From UBA9547 sp044349205 (GTDB lineage Bacteria; Bacteroidota; Bacteroidia; Cytophagales; UBA9547), in assembly GCA_044349205.1 (NCBI GenBank), contig JBIKRJ010000124.1:1-7206 (forward strand): DNA of 7,206 bases. Direction: 5' to 3'. Position numbers and translations under genes: made by a program. Positions 1-6,070 of the stretch are shown here, piece after piece (within the stretch, counting starts at the first letter, position 1; the number at the start of each line of letters is the position of its first letter). The notes under the pieces were generated by a model. The model was not told where the DNA came from. It was given only the letters and a program-made list of their open reading frames with translations, and searched no databases.

Positions 1-166
1 CGATAAAAACAAAGAATTGGCAGATGAACTCGCAGATGTGTTGTTTGTCTTGGTTTGTTTAGCCAATCAAACGGGTGTAAACCTGACAGATGCTTTTCAA
101 AAGGGCATAGAAAAAAGAACGAAACGAGATGCCAATCGCCATTTGTCCAACGAAAAATTGCAATGA
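1..166 (+). CDS. MazG-like nucleotide pyrophosphohydrolase, C-terminal part (5' truncated)
   Basis: Only the last 54 residues are present, read from base 2 and ending at TGA 164-166. They contain the helix segment ELADVLFVLVCLANQTG, which carries the second acidic metal-binding pair (E and D) of the all-alpha NTP pyrophosphohydrolase fold, and a basic tail with EKRTKRDANRH. This wording matches the short (about 110-residue) single-domain MazG/YpjD-type enzymes rather than the two-domain E. coli MazG. Such enzymes hydrolyse (d)NTPs to the monophosphate and pyrophosphate and are thought to clean up the nucleotide pool in the cytosol; the exact substrate cannot be read from this fragment. Its stop codon overlaps the start of the next gene as ATGA, so the two are probably translated from one transcript. 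Family assignment is firm; the subtype is recalled from known relatives. Confidence 0.85.
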   Translation, partial: DKNKELADELADVLFVLVCLANQTGVNLTDAFQKGIEKRTKRDANRHLSNEKLQ

Positions 167-1029
167 CCATCAGCGGTTTTACCTTCGTCAAAAACGGGGA
201 AATACTTGAATATCCTTTCATAGAATCTATTCGGTCTATCTTGCCTATTTGCGATGAAGTGGTGGTAGTGGTTGGTGACAGCGACGACAATACAAAAGCT
301 CGGATATTAGCATTGAACGAACCCAAAATCAACATTATTGACAGTGTTTGGGATCCTGCTTTGCGTAAAGGCGGTCAAGTTTTGGCTCAACAAACCAACA
401 TTGCGCTAGACCATATCAAGGGCGATTGGGGTTTGTACATTCAAGCCGACGAAGTCTTGCACGAGCGTTATATTCCTGATATACAGGAAGCTGAAAAAAA
501 AAATTTAAACGACAGTAGGGTAGAGGGACTTCTTTTTGCATACCGTCATTTTTATGGTTCGTATGATTATGTCGGACTTTCGCGTGACTGGTACAGGCAT
601 GAAATAAGGATAGTTCGAAATTTGCCTCACATTCGCTCTTACAAAGATGCCCAAGGTTTTAGAACCATCGCCAATCGTAAACTAAGGGTGAAATCCGTTG
701 AAGCCGAAATGTACCATTATGGCTGGGTGCGCTCGCCATTGGCGCAGCAAAAAAAGAAAGAGATGGTCAACCCTTTGTGGCACGACGACCAATGGATGGC
801 TGAAAATGTATTTGGAGGAGACAAATTCCGTTATAATCGCCGAGAATGGCTTTCACTTTTTGAAGGTACACATCCTAAAGTAATGCAGGACAGAATCGAA
901 AAAATGAATTGGAAGTTTCCTTACGATGCCAACAAGATAAAAATTCCCATCAAAGAAAGAATCAGTTTTTGGGTGGAAAGAAAAACAGGGATTCGATTGG
1001 GAGAATACAAAAACTACGATTTGATTTAA
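163..1029 (+). CDS. Glycosyltransferase, family 2-like (GT-A fold), cytosolic
   Basis: A 288-residue protein starting with MTISGFTFVKNGEI. The beginning has the nucleotide-binding strand pattern of GT-A enzymes: SGFTFVKN at 4-11, ESIRSILPICDEVVVVVGDSDD at about 21-42, and an acidic QADEVLHE at 94-101 where family-2 enzymes place the metal-binding DxD-type motif (here ADE). YHYGWVR at 184-190 is a further recognisable block. No signal peptide or membrane helix is visible, so it should work in the cytosol, probably transferring a sugar from a nucleotide-sugar onto an envelope glycan or glycolipid; donor and acceptor are unknown. I chose ATG 163 because it overlaps the stop of the preceding gene (ATGA) and begins exactly at the conserved N-terminus. 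The frame stays open back to a TTG at 55, but that stretch lies inside the pyrophosphohydrolase gene. The gene contains an A10 run at 494-503. Confidence 0.85.
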   Translation: MTISGFTFVKNGEILEYPFIESIRSILPICDEVVVVVGDSDDNTKARILALNEPKINIIDSVWDPALRKGGQVLAQQTNIALDHIKGDWGLYIQADEVLHERYIPDIQEAEKKNLNDSRVEGLLFAYRHFYGSYDYVGLSRDWYRHEIRIVRNLPHIRSYKDAQGFRTIANRKLRVKSVEAEMYHYGWVRSPLAQQKKKEMVNPLWHDDQWMAENVFGGDKFRYNRREWLSLFEGTHPKVMQDRIEKMNWKFPYDANKIKIPIKERISFWVERKTGIRLGEYKNYDLI

Positions 1030-1065
1030 TTTTATTTCGGATTTTGAGAACCCAAAACAGCTTTT

Positions 1066-1239
1066 TTATTTATTTTTCTCTTCTCTTTTTCTTTTTAAAA
1101 AGCCGTAGCCCAAAAGGCAGAACACCGAAAAGGTGAATAAGAAATAGCTGTTTATAAACCCATTGACCATCGTTTGGTGAATGCCTATCACAAAAAGCAC
1201 TACCGTGAAAACAAACAACATGGTTTCAAATATTTTCAT
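1066..1239 (-). CDS. Small two-helix membrane protein of unknown function
   Basis: A 57-codon reading frame on the minus strand, ATG at 1239-1237 and TAA at 1068-1066. It begins MKIFETMLFVFTVVLFVIGI, has a first hydrophobic segment at about residues 7-20, a short polar turn (HQTMVNG), a second hydrophobic segment at about 29-47, and ends in a strongly basic and acidic tail (LKRKREEKNK). Two short membrane helices with a charged cytosolic tail are the simplest reading. The start codon overlaps the lptC stop as ATGA, a sign of translational coupling and good evidence that the frame is real despite its size. I recall similar small proteins beside lptC in other Bacteroidota, where a CorC/HlyC-type transporter gene often follows; here nothing follows in that direction. 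No function can be assigned. A role linked to LPS export or the envelope is only a guess from position. Confidence 0.75.
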   Translation of the reverse strand: MKIFETMLFVFTVVLFVIGIHQTMVNGFINSYFLFTFSVFCLLGYGFLKRKREEKNK

Positions 1240-1763
1240 GGTTGGTTGGTGGCAAAAACACCTTGAGGTTTTTTGATTTTATAGCTACGGAAATCTTCCG
1301 TAGCATCTAGGCCCATGCCAGTTAAAACTTCGGTTTTTGTTTGTATCCGTACAAATTTGTCGTTTTCAATGCGTACTCGGTGTTTTTTTGGAAGCCACTT
1401 CAGTTCTTCGGTATTCAATTTTTTTTGTTGGTCTTTCGACTGTATCACCACATTGTTGCGCACGGTGTATATGCCACTGGCTTTAGAAAAAGTGGCATAG
1501 TTGGCAGTAAGGGTAGAAGACACTACCTCTTTCTCAAAAAAATCAATTTTGATGCCTTTTGGGAAAATACGGTCGCCCGACTCCAATTCCTGTTGTTCGG
1601 GAGCCCACATTCTAAGTTTTACTTTGCCCGAATCGGTATAATTTGTGAAGATATTTTCACCTATCAACATAGGGCCTTCATACTTCTTGAAAGTTTTGAT
1701 TTCCTTGTTGCCACAGGCAAAAAATAAGATGCTTGAAAGGAAAAGGACGTTGTAAATTTTCAT
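1236..1763 (-). CDS. lptC: LptC-like lipoprotein of LPS transport
   Basis: A 175-residue protein with a lipoprotein signal peptide: MKIYNVLFLSSILFFAC, with the lipid-bearing cysteine at residue 17 followed by GN. The mature part fits the LptC/LptA-type beta-jellyroll: ANYATFSKASGIYTVRNNVVI at about 87-107, then KLNTEELKW (115-123), a DKFVRI block (135-140) and a closing MGLDATEDFRSYKI segment (150-163). These are the usual blocks of the Bacteroidota LptC family. LptC receives lipopolysaccharide from the inner-membrane LptBFG ABC transporter and passes it to the LptA bridge toward the outer membrane. E. coli LptC is held by a membrane helix, whereas this form appears to be a lipoprotein. It starts 7 nt after the purF-like gene and overlaps the following small membrane protein by 4 nt. 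Sequence similarity to proteobacterial LptC is weak, so the name rests mainly on the family blocks and size. Confidence 0.8.
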   Translation of the reverse strand: MKIYNVLFLSSILFFACGNKEIKTFKKYEGPMLIGENIFTNYTDSGKVKLRMWAPEQQELESGDRIFPKGIKIDFFEKEVVSSTLTANYATFSKASGIYTVRNNVVIQSKDQQKKLNTEELKWLPKKHRVRIENDKFVRIQTKTEVLTGMGLDATEDFRSYKIKKPQGVFATNQP

Positions 1764-1770
1764 TTGCAGT

Positions 1771-3669
1771 TTAGTAAGCCCTCACAAGTTTACCCTCGAT
1801 AAAGTTTACAAAAGCTTTGTTTACGATGCGAGTTCCGCCTGGAGTAGGATAATTGCCTGAGAAATACCAGTCGCCCACGTGCTTTGGGCAAGCTTCGCGC
1901 AGTCCTTCAATGCTTTGGTACACTACTTCAACCTTGGCATTCAGGTCTTTAGGCGTTATGATTTGGGCAATTTGCTTCGAAAGTTGGTCGTCGCTGTACA
2001 AGTTGTACAATTCCTGAAGGTAATTGTTAATAAATATGTCGTCTTCATTGTGTTCCAAGGCATATTTGCACTTTTCGTACACTTCGTCTAGTCGATGTTC
2101 CAGATTGTCTTCTTTCAGTTGTGCCAAAAGTGCGCGAAAGGAAACAAATTCCCCAATTTTCGACATGTCTATCCCGTAACAATCGGGGTATCTTATTTGG
2201 GGTGAAGAAGAAACGATGACTATTTTTTTGGGGCCAGCTTTATCCAAAATACGTAAAATGCTTTTTTCAAGTGTGGTGCCGCGCACTATGGAATCGTCTA
2301 TTACCACAACATTGTCGATACCTGCTCGAATAGTTCCGAATGTGCTGTCGTAAGAACTCGAAACCATGTCGTTGCGTTGGCTATCGTCAGTAATGAAGGT
2401 TCTAAGTTTGGCGTCTTTGATAATTAGTTTTTCGATGCGAGGATACAGTCGCATTGCTTTTTCCAATTCTTCTCGAGATGCTTTTTTGTTGCTAGCAACT
2501 TTTAAGCGCTCTTCGGCAATGTGATCGTTCAATCCTTCTACAAAACCCATGAAAGCAGTTTCGGCTGTGTTGGGTATGTAAGAGAAAACTGTGTTTTCGA
2601 TATCATGGTCTACTGCTTCCAAAACTTTATTTGTGAGCAGGCGTCCCAACATTTTTCGTTCTTTGTATATATCTGGGTCTGAACCTCTTGAAAAGTAAAT
2701 GCGTTCGAAACTGCAAGAAGTTTTTGGCACGGGATCGCTAAGGCTATACTCGTTGTAGTCACCCTCTTTGTTGATGATTAGTGCATGACCTGGCTGTATT
2801 TCTTTGATATCCTCGTATTGACATTTGAAGGCTTGGCGTATGGCTGGCCTTTCCGAGGCCACCACCAGTACTTCATCGTCGGCATAGTAGTAAGCAGGTC
2901 TAATGCCGTTGGGGTCGCGCGCCACGAAAGAGGCTCCGTAACCAGTGGTGCCCACCATGGCATAACCACCGTCAAAATCTTTGCAAGATCGCTTCAAAAC
3001 CCGCGCTATGTCCAAGCCATTTTCTATGGCCTCAGTAATTTCCAAATTGGTGTAACGATCTTTCAAACGATTGAAAGTCATTTGGATTTCCTCGTCCAAA
3101 AAGTGGCCAATTTTTTCCATTACGGTTACGGTGTCCACTTTTTCTTTTGGGTGTTGTCCTAGTTCTATAAGTTTTTGAAAAAGCTGGTCAACATTGGTCA
3201 TGTTAAAATTTCCTGCCAAGGCAAAATTTCTGCTTCTCCAATTGTTTTGTCTTAAGAACGGATGGCAGTTTTCAATACTGTTCATACCGTGAGTGCCGTA
3301 GCGCAAGTGCCCTAGCAAAACTTCGCCCATGAAGGCCACATTTTGCTTCAACCAATCTGCATTTTCAATCTTGTCTTTGTTGCCTTTTAGCTGTTTTTTG
3401 ACCTTTTTATTAATTTTTTCAAAAATATCGCCCACGGGGTTTGGCTCCATGCTGCGGTAACGACTTATGTAACGGCAACCTGGGGGTACCCCTATTTTTA
3501 CCACGGCCACTCCTGCACCGTCTTGGCCACGGTTGGTTTGTTTTTCCATAAGTATGTACATCTTGTTCAGGCCATAAAAAGGCGTGCCATATTTTTTGAT
3601 GTAATACGAAAAAGGACGTAACAAGCGGATGAGAGCAATGCCGCATTCGTGTTTGATAGGTTCGCTCAT
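1771..3669 (-). CDS. purF: Amidophosphoribosyltransferase family protein, long Bacteroidota form
   Basis: A 632-residue class-II glutamine amidotransferase joined to a PRPP-binding phosphoribosyltransferase domain. PurF makes 5-phosphoribosylamine from PRPP and glutamine, the first committed step of purine synthesis, in the cytosol. Visible motifs: the Ntn nucleophile Cys9 in HECG after an eight-residue leader that would be cleaved; HLRYGT at 121-126; GNFNMTN at 153-159; RDPNGIRP at 251-258; VVASE at 269-273; CSFERIYFSRGS at 319-330; and the PRPP loop VVIDDSIVRGTT at 455-466. Usual PurF proteins have about 470-510 residues; the extra length is spread through inserts and a C-terminal extension ending in WYFSGNYPTPGG (601-612). 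Several active-site blocks differ from standard PurF (see findings). This long form occurs widely in Bacteroidota, and I recall a second, standard PurF in some genomes, so it may be a paralogue with a modified role. It lies 9 nt after nuoN and 7 nt before lptC. Confidence 0.88.
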   Translation of the reverse strand: MSEPIKHECGIALIRLLRPFSYYIKKYGTPFYGLNKMYILMEKQTNRGQDGAGVAVVKIGVPPGCRYISRYRSMEPNPVGDIFEKINKKVKKQLKGNKDKIENADWLKQNVAFMGEVLLGHLRYGTHGMNSIENCHPFLRQNNWRSRNFALAGNFNMTNVDQLFQKLIELGQHPKEKVDTVTVMEKIGHFLDEEIQMTFNRLKDRYTNLEITEAIENGLDIARVLKRSCKDFDGGYAMVGTTGYGASFVARDPNGIRPAYYYADDEVLVVASERPAIRQAFKCQYEDIKEIQPGHALIINKEGDYNEYSLSDPVPKTSCSFERIYFSRGSDPDIYKERKMLGRLLTNKVLEAVDHDIENTVFSYIPNTAETAFMGFVEGLNDHIAEERLKVASNKKASREELEKAMRLYPRIEKLIIKDAKLRTFITDDSQRNDMVSSSYDSTFGTIRAGIDNVVVIDDSIVRGTTLEKSILRILDKAGPKKIVIVSSSPQIRYPDCYGIDMSKIGEFVSFRALLAQLKEDNLEHRLDEVYEKCKYALEHNEDDIFINNYLQELYNLYSDDQLSKQIAQIITPKDLNAKVEVVYQSIEGLREACPKHVGDWYFSGNYPTPGGTRIVNKAFVNFIEGKLVRAY

Positions 3670-3678
3670 AGCCCAGAT

Positions 3679-5109
3679 TTACCCTTCTAAATTAGTTAAT
3701 TTAATGATTGCAAAAACCCAGTCGGGTTTGAAAAAGAATATCAGTAGCAATGCGTTCAACGACAAAATGAATGCTTTTTCACCTATGGAGAGTTGTAGAG
3801 CGTTGGTGTCGGAAGTGTCTCGAAAGAATGCGTAAAAGGGCATTTTGAGATAATAAAACAGGGACAAAACCGTGTTCAAAAGTCCTGCTACCAGCATGAT
3901 GAACAAGCCAGTATGGTGGGTGATTTTGTAAGATTCGTACACGCCTGCAAACATAAATAGTTTAGCCGAAAAACCTGCTGCCGGAGGTAAACCTGTGAGC
4001 GAAATCATGGTGATGAGCAAAGAGGTAGCTAAGTAGGGATTGTTTTTTCCAAGTCCCGAAAAGCCTTCCAAAGTTTCGTCTTCTTTCCATCTTGCCACAA
4101 TTTTAAGCAAATGAAAAGCAGAAAAGTTCATCAGAACATATACCGTAAGATAGTAAATGATGTTGATGGCACCCAGCGAAGTGCCCACCACAATCCCCAT
4201 CAAAAGGAAGCCGGCATGCGAAACGGAAGAATAAGCCAACAAACGCTTTGCATTGGTTTGGCTTAATGCTAGCAAATTACCTGCTGTCATAGAGAAAATG
4301 GCCACTACTGTGAGCACTTGTTTCAAAAGTTCAATCTGAAACAAAGGCATAAATTTGATGAGGACGCTGAATGCCAAGGCTTTTGGCGCTATAGAAAAGA
4401 AAGCGACAATAGGAGTGGGAGTGCCCTCGTACACGTCGGGTGCCCAGCTATGAAAAGGAAAGGCCGATATTTTGAAAAAAATGCCTACCAACATGAACAA
4501 TATGCCCAATAAAAACAACGGAGAAGCAGCAAATGCGGGTAAAGCAGCCACTATTTCAGATAATTGGAGCGAACCGGTGAGTCCGTATATCAACGACATG
4601 CCAAATAGCATGATGCCCGTAGTGGCCGAACCATACAGCACATATTTGGTAGAGGCCTCGATGCTTTCAGGGTAAAAACCAAAAGCAGCCAGACAGTAAG
4701 AAGGCAGCGAAATGCACTCAAGTGCTATAAAAATCATCAATATATTTTCACTTATGCACAAAAATGTCATGCCCAAAATGCTGAATAAAAGCAAAAGATA
4801 GAGTTCGAGTTTTTTGTCGGAAGTAGCCCTGCGCGAATTTTCGACAATAAAACTGGTAAGAATCCCCGAAACCAATGCCAGCGACTGAAAGAAATTGGAA
4901 TGGCCTCCAGCCTTCATCAGGGGAAATAGGAACCCTTCATTAGATTGAAAAAACAAAGCCAAAAACAAGAAAAGTAGGAAAATGCTGGTGGAAAGGTATT
5001 TGGGTGTTTTTTTGAAAACTACCGAAACGACAACCAAAGCCACAATACCCGCCACAATAAGGTATTGAGTTGTGAAATGAGATAGGCCACTAAGTAGTTC
5101 TTGGGGCAT
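3679..5109 (-). CDS. nuoN: NADH-quinone oxidoreductase subunit N
   Basis: A 476-residue, very hydrophobic protein with about 13-14 predicted membrane helices, a normal size for NuoN (E. coli 485). It is one of the three antiporter-like proton-pumping subunits in the membrane arm of respiratory complex I. Key residues are in place: Glu131 in ALECISLPSY (the helix-5 glutamate), Lys155 in STKYVLYG, Lys213 in FFKISAFPFHSWAPDVYEG (the helix-7 lysine and family signature), Lys243 in IAPKALAF, and Lys383 in PPAAGFSAKLFMF (helix 12). AYSSVSHAGF at 292-301 is another family block. Nothing suggests truncation. The start is the ATG at 5109-5107; no other in-frame ATG near it gives a better first helix. 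In most genomes nuoN follows nuoM at the end of the nuo operon, but here the upstream neighbour is a divergent gene, so nuoN heads this minus-strand unit. Confidence 0.96.
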   Translation of the reverse strand: MPQELLSGLSHFTTQYLIVAGIVALVVVSVVFKKTPKYLSTSIFLLFLFLALFFQSNEGFLFPLMKAGGHSNFFQSLALVSGILTSFIVENSRRATSDKKLELYLLLLFSILGMTFLCISENILMIFIALECISLPSYCLAAFGFYPESIEASTKYVLYGSATTGIMLFGMSLIYGLTGSLQLSEIVAALPAFAASPLFLLGILFMLVGIFFKISAFPFHSWAPDVYEGTPTPIVAFFSIAPKALAFSVLIKFMPLFQIELLKQVLTVVAIFSMTAGNLLALSQTNAKRLLAYSSVSHAGFLLMGIVVGTSLGAINIIYYLTVYVLMNFSAFHLLKIVARWKEDETLEGFSGLGKNNPYLATSLLITMISLTGLPPAAGFSAKLFMFAGVYESYKITHHTGLFIMLVAGLLNTVLSLFYYLKMPFYAFFRDTSDTNALQLSIGEKAFILSLNALLLIFFFKPDWVFAIIKLTNLEG

Positions 5110-5156
5110 CAGAATTGTTTCAGCAGCATTTAGGGCTAAACATGGGCATTTATTTG

Positions 5157-5164
5157 CAAAAATA
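5157..5164 (-). promoter_or_regulatory. Candidate -7 box for the nuoN unit
   Basis: On the minus strand the bases read TATTTTTG, an exact fit to the Bacteroidota -7 consensus TAnnTTTG. Transcription would begin about 5-8 bases further on, near 5150, giving an untranslated leader of roughly 40 nt before the nuoN ATG at 5109. I see no good TTG-type -33 element at the expected distance, so this rests on one box in AT-rich DNA. Its position is right: it lies in the only intergenic space ahead of a tightly packed four-gene unit. Confidence 0.4.
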
Positions 5165-5228
5165 ATCGGATTGTCGGGAATAGAGACGTTTGTGCTTTTA
5201 TTTCAGAAATTCTTGTTGGTACTATGCT

Positions 5229-5236
5229 TATCTTTG
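5229..5236 (+). promoter_or_regulatory. Candidate -7 box for the outer-membrane protein gene
   Basis: TATCTTTG followed by CCC is an exact TAnnTTTG match of the kind typical of Bacteroidota housekeeping promoters. The expected transcription start, 5-8 bases downstream, falls near 5242-5244, leaving only about 8-10 nt before the TTG start codon proposed at 5252. TTG triplets at 5213-5218 are present but sit closer than the usual 17-23 base spacing, so the -33 element is poor. The box also argues against any start codon upstream of about 5242 for the following gene. Confidence 0.5.
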
Positions 5237-5251
5237 CCCGAAAAAATAGCG

Positions 5252-5992
5252 TTGCATTTCTTCAAAGCTTGTACCCTTGCATTTTTTTTATCTGTCACGT
5301 TTTGTAGCGCACAAATCGTGCAGGAAGACTTTGCTGAAGACGAAGCTTTTGTGTACAAATCTGAACTTTCGGCTGGTGTTTTGTTTTCAACCAATGGCGG
5401 AATTCCGGGTGGTTTTCGCGCCAAATACGCTTGGCAGCATTCCAACAAATCGAAGCAATTTCATCAACTTTCCCTAGAAATTGTCAACATACGCCACCCT
5501 AAAGAATACCGACTGGCAAGTGACTCGGGCAGTGGATATTTCATTTACAACAAGACCAATTTTTTGTTTGTAGTGCGGGGCAATTATGGGCGCGAACTGT
5601 TGCTTTTCAGAAAGTCTTCGGAAGAAGGAACGGAATTGAAGTTGGTGGCAAGTGCAGGCCCTTCCATAGGTTTGGTTAAACCCTATTATGTATTGGCTAG
5701 TAATGGACGAGGGCTAAGCACGCCCATACATTACGAGCCTGGTGTTCGCATCGACAGAATATTGGGCAATAGTTTTTTTACGGGATTTGACGAGATTAGC
5801 GCCGTTTTGGGAGCAAATGCGCGCATATCGCTTGAATTTGGCATAAGTGCTTGGGACATATTTGTAACCGGAGTTGAAATGGGATTTCAAGCCGAAGCCC
5901 TTACAAAAAAAGTGCCCATTATTGCCTTTGCCGAAAATAAATCGGTGTTTACTTCCGCTTTTGTAAACTTTTATTTCGGGAAAAGGTATTAA
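5252..5992 (+). CDS. Secreted, probable outer-membrane beta-barrel protein of unknown function
   Basis: A 246-residue protein if read from TTG 5252. That start gives a classic signal peptide, MHFFKACTLAFFLSVTFCSA, with likely cleavage after CSA and a mature N-terminus QIVQEDF. The mature part has no long hydrophobic helix and alternates polar and apolar residues in short strands rich in Gly and aromatics: ELSAGVLFS, GGFRAKYAWQH (53-63), LSLEIVNIRHPKEYR (73-87), NFLFVVRGNYGRELLLFR (103-120), ASAGPSIGLVKPYY (133-146), and a C-terminal strand FVNFYFGKRY ending in tyrosine. This is what an 8-12 strand outer-membrane barrel looks like. The frame contains no ATG at its beginning; it is open upstream to 5171 (also TTG), but that longer version would bury the signal peptide and begin upstream of the promoter-like box. 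I recall related proteins with the NVRHPKE block near lipA in other Bacteroidota, all of unknown function. Confidence 0.75.
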   Translation: MHFFKACTLAFFLSVTFCSAQIVQEDFAEDEAFVYKSELSAGVLFSTNGGIPGGFRAKYAWQHSNKSKQFHQLSLEIVNIRHPKEYRLASDSGSGYFIYNKTNFLFVVRGNYGRELLLFRKSSEEGTELKLVASAGPSIGLVKPYYVLASNGRGLSTPIHYEPGVRIDRILGNSFFTGFDEISAVLGANARISLEFGISAWDIFVTGVEMGFQAEALTKKVPIIAFAENKSVFTSAFVNFYFGKRY

Positions 5993-6042
5993 AAATGAAG
6001 TGTATAGAAACTGCGACAGAAATGTATGAATAAAATGTTATG

Positions 6043-6056
6043 TTTTTGGCCAAAAA
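6043..6056. other. Perfect 14-bp palindrome upstream of lipA
   Basis: The bases TTTTTGGCCAAAAA form a perfect palindrome in the 78-nt gap between the outer-membrane protein gene and lipA. It has no loop, so it is a poor RNA hairpin, and it does not end in a clean terminator T-tract. A protein-binding site is possible. A near-match to the -7 consensus (TATGTTTT, 6039-6046) overlaps it. In DNA rich in A and T runs, chance is a real alternative. Confidence 0.3.
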
Positions 6057-6070
6057 AATGAAAACCGAAA

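Noticed and set aside
55..162. Upstream extension of the glycosyltransferase from a TTG at 55
   Set aside because: The extra 36 residues overlap the pyrophosphohydrolase gene in another frame, resemble no glycosyltransferase N-terminus, and ATG 163 coincides with the ATGA overlap and the conserved start.
1042..1068. Possible terminator between the convergent units: TTTTG/CAAAA stem with a T run 4 bases later
   Set aside because: Only five pairs, four of them A-T, and the T run is detached; too weak to call, although a terminator is expected somewhere in this 36-nt gap.
1341..1727. 128-residue plus-strand frame
   Set aside because: It is antisense to lptC, which has clear family motifs and a lipobox; the frame's composition is a shadow.
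2785..3162. 125-residue plus-strand frame
   Set aside because: Antisense to the core of the purF-like gene; no recognisable motifs.
5171..5251. Start of the outer-membrane protein at TTG 5171
   Set aside because: It would place 27 residues ahead of the signal peptide and begin upstream of the promoter-like box at 5229-5236.
5995..6033. 12-codon frame (MKCIETATEMYE) between the outer-membrane protein gene and lipA
   Set aside because: It is intact but too short to support; no enrichment of one residue type suggests a leader peptide, and chance is likely.
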